Positions 1 to 5,329 of a DNA stretch of 8,142 nt are shown here, piece by piece. Positions within the stretch are counted from its first letter, which is position 1. The number at the start of each line of letters is the position of its first letter. A model generated the notes under the pieces. That model was not told the origin of the DNA, did not search any database, and saw only the letters and a list, made by a program, of their open reading frames with translations. A program made the position numbers and the translations under genes. Origin of the DNA: Chloroflexota bacterium (GTDB lineage Bacteria > Chloroflexota > Dehalococcoidia > SHYB01 > JACPQI01); the NCBI GenBank assembly GCA_016190545.1, contig JACPQI010000096.1:1-8142 (forward strand). Reading direction: 5' to 3'.

Positions 1-310
1 GCAATATGCTGGGCAGGACGAGAAGGGCAACCCAGGCGCTGGTGAGGAGACCACCTTCCCAGCGGTATTTGATGGAGGCATATGCTATGGGAATGATATA
101 GAGAATGACGGGTATGTGGTGCAACGTCCAAAAGGGCGGCCTGTTGAAGATGATCTCTGCCCCGTAGTGCAATCCGGTGATCAGGGCAATGCCAGCCTGG
201 GTAATCCAGAAGCCCCGCTCATCCAGACGGCCAGGGAAACGCAGCAGAGCTTCCCACAGGCTCAGCAGGCCAGCTTGAACGTGGCGGCGCCGCCGTGACC
301 TCTTAGCCAT
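1..310 (-). CDS. Multi-pass membrane protein, N-terminal part; probable sensor histidine kinase (truncated by window edge)
   Basis: An open frame on the minus strand starts at ATG 310-308 and stays open to the left edge, giving 103 visible residues. The N-terminus is very basic (residues 3-10 are almost all Arg/Lys). Three hydrophobic stretches follow, at about residues 34-55, 65-80 and 87-103. A conserved-looking LHHIPVILY segment lies at 63-71. This membrane-module style (short basic N-terminus, several helices, polar HH before a helix) is common in bacterial sensor kinases. The start lies 19 bases after the stop of a response regulator on the same strand, so a kinase partner is the natural reading. 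No dimerisation or ATPase domain is inside the window, so the kinase call is inference from context. No good ribosome-binding site precedes the ATG, which suggests translational coupling to the upstream gene or a slightly different start. Confidence 0.62.
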   Translation of the reverse strand, partial: MAKRSRRRRHVQAGLLSLWEALLRFPGRLDERGFWITQAGIALITGLHYGAEIIFNRPPFWTLHHIPVILYIIPIAYASIKYRWEGGLLTSAWVALLVLPSIL

Positions 311-329
311 GTCTACCAGCAATGCGCTT

Positions 330-1034
330 TCACCCATCTCCAATGTCCTCAAGACGCAACCACCCCTGGCGCAGGCCCTTGATAACCGCCTCTGTCCTGG
401 AAGCCACGCCAAGCTTGTTAAAGATGCGGCTTAGATGCGCCTGAACAGTGCGGTCGCTCAAAGAGAGATGGACCGCGATCTCCTTATTGCCCTTTCCCTG
501 CGCGGCCAGCCGCAGCACGTCCTTTTCTCGCTCTGAAAGGCTCTCTGTCACAGAACTGGTTTCTCTTGCCTGGCTTCTCGGGGAGAAGCGCTGGAGCACC
601 TTCTTGGCGATTTTGGGATGGAGAACCGACTCTCCGGCATACACCCGGCGGAGAGCCTCCAGGAGTTCAGCGGGCTTTATGGTCTTGAGGAGATAGCCTG
701 CGGCACCCGCTTCTAGAAGGGCGGTAACGTACTGATCATCGTCGTAGGCGGTCAGGACCAGGACGGCAGTTGAGGCGCAACTCTCCTTGATCTGTCGCGT
801 CGCCTCCACGCCGTTAAGACGCGGCATAGCCACATCCATGAGGACAATATGAGGATGGTGCTGCCGGCTTAGGGCGACCGCCTCCACCCCATCGGACGCC
901 TCACCTACTACCGCAATGCCTCCTTGTTCAAGGAGTTGGCGGGTCATTTCCCTCATGAGGGTGTGGTCTTCTGCCACCAGTACCCGGATCTGTTCGCTCT
1001 CGGTGACCAAGGTTTCCTCCTGTGGCATCTCCAT
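330..1034 (-). CDS. NarL/FixJ-family response regulator (receiver plus LuxR-type helix-turn-helix)
   Basis: A two-domain transcription regulator of 234 residues from ATG 1034. The receiver domain (about residues 16-135) has the acidic pair E22/D23, the phospho-acceptor Asp67 in LMDVAMP, the switch Thr95 and the conserved Lys117 in YLLK. After a linker, the LuxR-type DNA-binding domain occupies about 165-222 with the typical LSEREKDVL opening, a NKEIA turn, and the recognition helix around RTVQAHLSRIFNKL. All phosphorylation residues are present, so it should be a normal phospho-activated regulator. The frame can extend to a TTG at 1100, but that adds 22 residues before a normal receiver; ATG 1034 or ATG 1028 is likelier. 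It is transcribed with the membrane protein downstream and away from the copper/NrfD operon, whose control it could share through the common intergenic region. That target is inference. Confidence 0.93.
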   Translation of the reverse strand: MEMPQEETLVTESEQIRVLVAEDHTLMREMTRQLLEQGGIAVVGEASDGVEAVALSRQHHPHIVLMDVAMPRLNGVEATRQIKESCASTAVLVLTAYDDDQYVTALLEAGAAGYLLKTIKPAELLEALRRVYAGESVLHPKIAKKVLQRFSPRSQARETSSVTESLSEREKDVLRLAAQGKGNKEIAVHLSLSDRTVQAHLSRIFNKLGVASRTEAVIKGLRQGWLRLEDIGDG

Positions 1035-1092
1035 TGTACGACTGCCCCATAACAAGTGGAGCCGCTTTTCCCACCACGTCCGTGAGGGAAGT

Positions 1093-1110
1093 CTAGGCAA
1101 TTTGGCCTAG
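1093..1110. repeat. Inverted repeat CTAGGC - 6 nt - GCCTAG
   Basis: A perfect 6-bp dyad, CTAGGC at 1093-1098 and GCCTAG at 1105-1110, with a 6-base AT-rich spacer. It lies about 60 bases upstream of the preferred response-regulator start, so it could be an operator for the minus-strand genes. It shares bases with the longer imperfect repeat at 1102-1141, so the two structures could be alternatives. If the response regulator really started at TTG 1100, this element would overlap the start of its coding sequence. Confidence 0.5.
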
Positions 1111-1141
1111 CGATGACGGTGTGGGTCAGTCATCTGGCCAA
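1102..1141. repeat. Imperfect inverted repeat, 12 paired bases per arm
   Basis: The left arm is TTGGCC (1102-1107) plus GATGAC (1112-1117). The right arm is GTCATC (1129-1134) plus GGCCAA (1136-1141). The halves are exact reverse complements in the same order, interrupted by an uneven bulge (four bases on the left, one on the right), with an 11-base centre. No T-run follows on either side, so it does not look like an intrinsic terminator. A composite operator or a leader hairpin of the minus-strand transcript is more plausible. Confidence 0.5.
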
Positions 1142-1162
1142 TCCGCACTCATGGGGAAAAGC

Positions 1163-1175
1163 CTATCGTCGATAG
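1163..1175. promoter_or_regulatory. 13-base palindrome CTATCGTCGATAG, candidate operator for the plus-strand operon
   Basis: CTATCG and CGATAG flank a single central T, giving a perfect dyad about 71 bases upstream of the AGGAGGT ribosome-binding site of the cupredoxin gene. Its placement in the promoter-proximal part of the divergent region suits a repressor or activator site. I do not recognise it as a known copper-responsive (CsoR, CueR, CopY) or NarL-type motif. Confidence 0.42.
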
Positions 1176-1246
1176 ACGCCCCTGCCGATGTAAAAGCACG
1201 AGACGCGGAGGAATACTAGGGCTGAAGTAGCACAGGAGGTGAATCC

Positions 1247-1783
1247 ATGAAAGCAAAGCAACTCGCTGTTCTAGCAACCGGCGCTCTGGCTGCGGCCTTC
1301 ATAGCGGCAGCCTGTGGTGGAGGTGGGACAAGTCCAGCGCCGAGAGCAACGCCTGTCCCTGCCACCCCAGTAGCGCAGCTCCAAGTCAAGGAGGTCGTTA
1401 TTAAGGCCTCCGAGTGGAAGTTTGAGCCGGCCATTATCCGAGCCAAGGCCGGCCAGCCGCTAAAGGTCGTCTTCCAGAACTGGGGACAGGAAGACCACGA
1501 TCTAGTTCTCAAAGATCTGAAGGGACAGGAAGGGGAGAAGCAGGAGAACCTCCAGGAGTTGACAGGCTGGATGCGGCAGATGGGGAAGGAGCACATGGAG
1601 GGTGAGGAGGAGCATCACGGGGACGAAGGTGCTGAGATGCATGACATGCACGTAGACGCCGAGGCGGGTCACATGAGCAGCATGGTGGTCACCCCGATGC
1701 AGCCTGGCACATATCAGTTGGTGTGCAGCTACGAAGGGCACACCGACCAGGGTCAGAAGGCCACTCTCATCGTGGAATCGTAG
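1247..1783 (+). CDS. Cupredoxin-fold lipoprotein with His/Met-rich acidic insert
   Basis: A 178-residue exported blue-copper-type protein, likely an electron carrier or copper-binding partner on the outer face of the cytoplasmic membrane. Residues 1-23 form a lipoprotein signal with hydrophobic core and lipobox ending AAAC, lipidated at Cys23, followed by Gly and a Pro/Thr/Ala-rich linker (24-43). The cupredoxin fold spans about 46-178. The likely copper ligands are His84 (in EDHDL) and Cys160 and His165 (in CSYEGH), with Gln170 where an axial Met usually sits (C-x4-H-x4-Q). Between His84 and Cys160, an inserted acidic loop (about 113-146) carries six His and five Met, suggesting extra metal binding. 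A strong AGGAGGT site six bases before the ATG fixes the start. It is the first gene of the operon, 46 bases before the ferredoxin subunit. A role as redox partner of the NrfD module, as auracyanin is thought to be for alternative complex III, is inference. Confidence 0.88.
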   Translation: MKAKQLAVLATGALAAAFIAAACGGGGTSPAPRATPVPATPVAQLQVKEVVIKASEWKFEPAIIRAKAGQPLKVVFQNWGQEDHDLVLKDLKGQEGEKQENLQELTGWMRQMGKEHMEGEEEHHGDEGAEMHDMHVDAEAGHMSSMVVTPMQPGTYQLVCSYEGHTDQGQKATLIVES

Positions 1784-1829
1784 GACGGAGTAACTCTTCC
1801 CGTAGAAGCACTATCAAGCGAGGTACTTA

Positions 1830-2741
1830 GTGGACAAGAGCGAAAGGCTCAGCAGGAGAAAGTTCCTCAAGATGGCAGCGATGGCTGGCGGTCTCGTCGC
1901 CATCCCCACCATCCCCGGCCTGCTGACTCCCCTCTTCAGGCGACCAAACCCCGGAGAGCTGACCACCTACCGTGAAGAAGCTGCGGCTGCCAAGGGTGGC
2001 GCTGCAAGCGCGGCGACACAGCGGAAGGTTCGGCAGTGGATGATGGTGGTGGACCTGAGGAAGTGCGACGGCTGCGTGACGATTGATGAGCCGCCTCAGT
2101 GCACGCAGGGATGCATTCAAGAGCACTTTGTTCCTGACGAGCAGAAGTGGATCCAGGTCTACCAGCGGGAGTTGTCCGGCGGCGGGACCACCTTTATGCC
2201 CGCACCCTGTTACCAGTGCGAGAACGCCCCCTGCGTGAATGTGTGTCCCGTGGGCGCAACCTACCACAACGAGGAAGGGATCGTTCTTATCAATCACGAG
2301 CGGTGCATAGGGTGTCGCTTCTGTATGGCGGCCTGCCCCTATCAGCGTCGTTTCTTCAACTGGGGCGACCCCGAACTGCCGCCGGAAGCCAGGTTTGCCG
2401 CCTACTCTCCAGAATATCCTGTGCCAGCAATCCGCGGCACTGTCATCAAGTGCATGTTCTGTGCCCATCGCGCCAGCGCAGGCAAACTGCCTGCCTGCGT
2501 GGAGGCCTGCCCGATGAACGCCCTTTATTTCGGGGACCTGGAAGAGGATGTGGCCACCAACGGCGTAGAGGTGGTGCAGCTCTCTCGCTTCCTGGCGGAG
2601 AACAACGCCTTTCGATACAAAGAGGAGTTAGGCACCCGTCCAAGGGTATGGTACATCCCTGGCCACGGCGAGTCCCGCGACCGGTCGGCTGGTGACAGCC
2701 GTCCGCTCAAGCCCAACCGCTGGTGGAAGAAGCAGCAGTAA
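1830..2741 (+). CDS. Tat-exported ferredoxin subunit with four [4Fe-4S] clusters (PsrB/DmsB/ActB-type)
   Basis: A 303-residue electron-transfer subunit of the complex iron-sulfur molybdoenzyme / alternative complex III superfamily. It starts with GTG 1830 because the twin-arginine signal (LSRRKFLK, 7-14, then a hydrophobic stretch to about 32) lies before the first internal Met; a GCGAGG sequence sits six bases upstream. Sixteen Cys fall in four groups: 79/82/91/95, 127/130/135/139, 159/162/165/169 and 208/211/223/227. That is enough for four cubane clusters, with the usual NAPCVNVCPVGA and CIGCRFCMAACPY segments. The C-terminal RPRVWYIP resembles the end of PsrB/DmsB-like proteins. The Tat signal places it on the outside of the membrane. 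The NrfD-like partner begins 15 bases downstream, matching the standard BC gene order. No molybdopterin catalytic subunit lies beside it, which is unusual for a PsrB/DmsB-type protein. Confidence 0.93.
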   Translation: MDKSERLSRRKFLKMAAMAGGLVAIPTIPGLLTPLFRRPNPGELTTYREEAAAAKGGAASAATQRKVRQWMMVVDLRKCDGCVTIDEPPQCTQGCIQEHFVPDEQKWIQVYQRELSGGGTTFMPAPCYQCENAPCVNVCPVGATYHNEEGIVLINHERCIGCRFCMAACPYQRRFFNWGDPELPPEARFAAYSPEYPVPAIRGTVIKCMFCAHRASAGKLPACVEACPMNALYFGDLEEDVATNGVEVVQLSRFLAENNAFRYKEELGTRPRVWYIPGHGESRDRSAGDSRPLKPNRWWKKQQ

Positions 2742-2756
2742 AAGGGTAGCGATACT

Positions 2757-4124
2757 ATGAACAACCCTACCGAGTCCTTTACACCGCTAGAGAAAACGGC
2801 GATGCAGCCCCTGCTGCGCACCTCTCGCTGGTTTGTCCTGGCGATGGTTGTTCTGGGGGTAGGCGTTGTCTGGTGGTTCTTCGCCTACAGCTTCCAGTTG
2901 CGCGATGGCCTTCAGGTCACGGGCATGCGGGACACGGTGATGTGGGGGTTGTACATCGTCAATTTTGTCTTCTTCATTGGTATCAGCCACGCAGGGACTC
3001 TCATCTCCGCCATCTTGCGGGTCACAGGCGCCGGCTGGCGGACCCCCATCACCCGGATGGCAGAGGTCATCACAGTGGTAGCCCTGATGATCGGCGCCGT
3101 AATGCCCATCACCGACCTGGGTCGACCGGAGCGGATGTTCAACCTCATCGTCTATGGACGCTACCAGTCGCCCATTCTGTGGGACCTTCTTTCAATTACC
3201 ACTTACTTGACCGGGAGCCTCATCTACCTCTATCTGCCTATGATCCCGGACTTGGCGCTGCTACGGGATAAGTTGCCAGCCTCGGTATCTGCGTGGCGGC
3301 GCAAGCTATACACCCTTCTCGCGGCGGGCTGGACGGGGACGCCCACCCAAAAGCGCCGCCTGGAGCGGGCCATCGCCATCATGGCGATCCTCATCATTCC
3401 CATCGCGGTGTCCGTCCACACCGGCGTCTCCTGGATCTTCGGGATGACGGTGCGGCCAGGGTGGAACAGCACCATCTTCGGTCCGTACTTTGTCGTGGGC
3501 GCCATCTTCTCCGGCATCGCCTCCATCCTCATTGCCATGGTCATCTTCCGCCGTATCTACCACCTGGAGGCGTACATCACCAAGAAGCACTTCGTTTATC
3601 TGGGTTACCTGCTGCTGGCCATGGGCGTCATCTATATGTACTTCACAGCGGCGGAGTACATTACCGTAGCCTACAAACTGGAAGAAAACGACAAGCAACT
3701 GTTGAAGCTGCTCATCACAGGCAGCCAGGCCCCCTGGTTTTGGGCCTTTAGCATTGGCGGCACTCTTCTCCCCTGTCTCATGGTGGCTCATCCTAGGACC
3801 CGCACGATTCCCGGGATCCTCGTGGCGGCTATCCTGGTCAATATCGGCATGTGGCTGAAGCGTTTCGTCATCGTCATCCCCACCCTCCAAGTCCCTTTGA
3901 TGCCCTTTGACTTTGGCCGCTACGAGCCTACGTGGGTGGAGTGGTCCGTTACCGCTGGCGCATTCGCTGGGTTCTTCCTCATCTTCGCTGCCTTCTCCAA
4001 GCTGTTCCCTATTATCTCGATATGGGAGGTGGCTGAGCAGGAGGAGAAGGCCAGGCAGGTGGCGGCGCCTCAGCCACGACGCGCTCCAGGCCCGGCCCTG
4101 GCAGAGGAGATATCCAATGACTAG
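2757..4124 (+). CDS. NrfD/PsrC-family integral membrane subunit, long ActC-like form
   Basis: A 455-residue polytopic membrane protein that should exchange electrons between the quinone pool and the exported ferredoxin subunit. About ten hydrophobic helices are visible, near residues 25-46, 61-87, 101-121, 139-163, 205-228, 241-264, 279-303, 327-345, 350-376 and 396-420. The cytoplasmic-looking tail (421-455) is Ala/Pro/charge-rich. Recognisable family segments are HAGTLISAI (78-86), LGRPERMF (121-128) and SVHTGVSWIFGM (219-230), followed by PGWNSTIFGPYF (234-245). From memory these resemble ActC of alternative complex III more than the shorter eight-helix PsrC. The ATG follows a weak AAGGG site, 15 bases after the ferredoxin stop. 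Its last eight bases overlap the start of the next gene, implying coupled translation. Whether it oxidises quinol or reduces quinone cannot be read from sequence. DsrP/HybB-like long NrfD proteins are the alternative relatives. Confidence 0.9.
   Translation: MNNPTESFTPLEKTAMQPLLRTSRWFVLAMVVLGVGVVWWFFAYSFQLRDGLQVTGMRDTVMWGLYIVNFVFFIGISHAGTLISAILRVTGAGWRTPITRMAEVITVVALMIGAVMPITDLGRPERMFNLIVYGRYQSPILWDLLSITTYLTGSLIYLYLPMIPDLALLRDKLPASVSAWRRKLYTLLAAGWTGTPTQKRRLERAIAIMAILIIPIAVSVHTGVSWIFGMTVRPGWNSTIFGPYFVVGAIFSGIASILIAMVIFRRIYHLEAYITKKHFVYLGYLLLAMGVIYMYFTAAEYITVAYKLEENDKQLLKLLITGSQAPWFWAFSIGGTLLPCLMVAHPRTRTIPGILVAAILVNIGMWLKRFVIVIPTLQVPLMPFDFGRYEPTWVEWSVTAGAFAGFFLIFAAFSKLFPIISIWEVAEQEEKARQVAAPQPRRAPGPALAEEISND
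4103..4110 (+). promoter_or_regulatory. Ribosome-binding site that fixes the start of the CuA-like gene
   Basis: AGAGGAGA lies inside the end of the NrfD-like gene, six bases before ATG 4117. It decides for ATG 4117 over the upstream in-frame ATG 3907. The extra 70 codons from that earlier start read the NrfD-like coding sequence out of frame and give low-complexity Ser/Arg-rich protein. Confidence 0.75.
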
Positions 4125-5088
4125 AGGCAGACAACTCCTCCTTGGGACAAGCGCGGTGGCGCTGGCCCTGGCCTTGGCGCTGACTCTTCAGAGGCAGATG
4201 CCTGTCATGTCCACAGAGGCCTCGGTGTCGGCTGGAGAGAAGCGGTTCACCGTGGAGGTCTCCCGCAACGGGTTCAAGGTAGTGGAGGGGCCTGTTCACC
4301 AGATGAAGGGGGAGACGCACCTTGCCATTAACCAGGGTGACCAGGTGACCATCACCTTTGTGTACGCCGATACCGACTATGGGAAGAACAACCCTCACCG
4401 CATCGCCATTAGCCGCATTGCAGTGGATGCGGGGATAGTGGACGCCGACGATCCCCAACGCACGGTGACCTTCACTGCCCGCAGGGAGGGAGAGGCCCTG
4501 TTCCAATGTGTAAAGCTCTGTGAGGGCCACAAACGCCTACAGTCCGGACGGCTTATGGTGCAACCGCTGGCGGGGGCTATCACGGCGCAGCCAACCAGGT
4601 TGGCGGTGGACTTCCCTGGCGAGTTTGTACGAGGCAAGGAGACTGCCCTAGCTGCGATTCTTACCGATGTTGCCGGCAGCCCGATCTCGGATGAGCCTGT
4701 GCGCTTTCTGGCCAGCGCCGACTTCTTCGTCCAGGAATGGATGGAGGTGGGTGCAGCAATGACCGATAGCAGCGGAGTAGCCGTGGTCAAATACAGGCCA
4801 GCTCAACGCGGCGACGTGCAGATAATGGCCAGCTTTTCAGGGGATAGCGCCTATCAGGCCAGCGAAATGACCTCGAACGCCCAGTTGCTGGGGGCCTCTC
4901 GTATCTATGAGGTGGAAGGCGGCCTTAGCCTCCCTCAACTCGGGCCTAAGGGGACGTCCTTTGGTGGCGCTCCGGGCTTTCGCGTTCCGCCAGTGGCGGC
5001 TTTAGCACTGAGCGTCCTCATTCTCGTCATCTGGGGCACCTACCTCTTCGTAGTCACACAGGTCTACCGCATCTCGCGGGAGCCGTAA
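4117..5088 (+). CDS. CuA-like cupredoxin domain fused to an Ig-like domain and a C-terminal membrane anchor
   Basis: A 323-residue exported protein. Residues 7-24 form a hydrophobic signal sequence or N-terminal anchor with no lipobox Cys. A cupredoxin domain (about 41-150) resembles the CuA domain of cytochrome oxidase subunit II: His94 in NNPHRIAI, then FQCVKLCEGH with Cys131, Cys135 and His138, then SGRLMV. Compared with standard CuA (C-x3-C-x3-H-x2-M), the Cys135-His138 spacing is one residue short and the Met position reads Leu141. Residues about 155-258 look like a bacterial Ig-like beta-sandwich (AILTDVAGSPISDEPVRF, then GVAVVKY and FSGDSAY). A strong hydrophobic helix at about 293-314 ends just before the basic C-terminus. 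ATG 4117 overlaps the NrfD-like stop by eight bases. As the fourth gene of the module it could carry electrons between the ferredoxin/NrfD pair and a copper acceptor; a structural or assembly role is also possible. Confidence 0.85.
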   Translation: MTRGRQLLLGTSAVALALALALTLQRQMPVMSTEASVSAGEKRFTVEVSRNGFKVVEGPVHQMKGETHLAINQGDQVTITFVYADTDYGKNNPHRIAISRIAVDAGIVDADDPQRTVTFTARREGEALFQCVKLCEGHKRLQSGRLMVQPLAGAITAQPTRLAVDFPGEFVRGKETALAAILTDVAGSPISDEPVRFLASADFFVQEWMEVGAAMTDSSGVAVVKYRPAQRGDVQIMASFSGDSAYQASEMTSNAQLLGASRIYEVEGGLSLPQLGPKGTSFGGAPGFRVPPVAALALSVLILVIWGTYLFVVTQVYRISREP

Positions 5089-5124
5089 CGCTGGGCTGAC
5101 ATCTACAGGAAGGAGAACACCAAG

Positions 5125-5298
5125 ATGGCTATGAAATCGGTCGCCGTTCAAGAACGAGCAGGGGTCAGGTCAAAGACTGGCGGCCTGGCCAGCAGCCTGG
5201 TGCCCATTGCGGCCATGGGGGTGGTGATAGCGCTGGCTACCCTTCTGCTCACCATCATCCTGACGAGTCCGGCCACCCACGGCAACCTGTTGCCGTAA
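5125..5298 (+). CDS. Small single-helix membrane protein (57 aa), last gene of the operon
   Basis: ATG 5125 to TAA 5298 encodes 57 residues. An excellent purine-rich ribosome-binding site (AGGAAGGAGA, 5107-5116) stands eight bases upstream, and the gene begins 36 bases after the CuA-like gene on the same strand. Residues 1-20 are polar and basic (Lys4, Arg11, Arg15, Lys17). Residues about 21-47 form one strongly hydrophobic helix (Leu/Val/Ala/Ile-rich, ending LLLTIIL). A short polar tail ends NLLP. By the positive-inside rule the N-terminus should be cytoplasmic. I do not recognise the family. Small one-helix subunits of this size are common in respiratory membrane complexes, so an accessory subunit of the neighbouring NrfD module is a fair inference. 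Its frame, signal and hydrophobic profile make it a real gene rather than chance. Confidence 0.8.
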   Translation: MAMKSVAVQERAGVRSKTGGLASSLVPIAAMGVVIALATLLLTIILTSPATHGNLLP

Positions 5299-5329
5299 CG
5301 ACTGAGCTTCTGGGGCGTGACCGGAGGGG

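Larger units (their letters stand above)
1035..1246. promoter_or_regulatory. Divergent intergenic region between the two-component genes and the cupredoxin/NrfD operon
   Basis: These 212 bases separate the response regulator (minus) from the first operon gene (plus) and must hold the promoters for both, unless the regulator starts at TTG 1100. I see no convincing -35/-10 pair. The region does hold three inverted-repeat elements, listed separately (1093-1110, 1102-1141 and 1163-1175). It ends with a strong ribosome-binding site AGGAGGT at 1234-1240, six bases before ATG 1247. The clustering of dyads between a response-regulator gene and a divergent operon suggests operator sites, but the regulator is not known. 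Confidence 0.6.

Noticed and set aside
1035..1100. N-terminal extension of the response regulator to TTG 1100
   Set aside because: It adds 22 Trp/Arg/Leu-rich residues before a complete receiver domain, uses a rarer start codon and would overlap the inverted repeat. ATG 1034 or 1028 gives the normal family length.
1827..2468. 213-codon frame antisense to the ferredoxin gene
   Set aside because: It is opposite the region encoding the four Cys clusters and has a His/Gly/Leu-rich composition with no recognisable domain. It is a shadow of the real gene.
3907..4116. In-frame upstream extension of the CuA-like gene to ATG 3907 (70 extra residues)
   Set aside because: The extension reads the well-conserved end of the NrfD-like gene in another frame, giving Ser/Arg/Leu-rich low-complexity protein. 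ATG 4117 has a good ribosome-binding site and is followed directly by a signal-like hydrophobic stretch.
1830..4124. Naming the pair as polysulfide, DMSO, tetrathionate or nitrite reductase subunits
   Set aside because: The ferredoxin and NrfD families are shared by all of these. Without a catalytic subunit in the window, no substrate can be assigned.
4117..5088. Calling this gene cytochrome c oxidase subunit II
   Set aside because: The copper loop resembles CuA, but the ligand spacing and Met differ, the N-terminal helix pair is absent, an Ig-like domain and C-terminal anchor are present, and no subunit I gene is adjacent.
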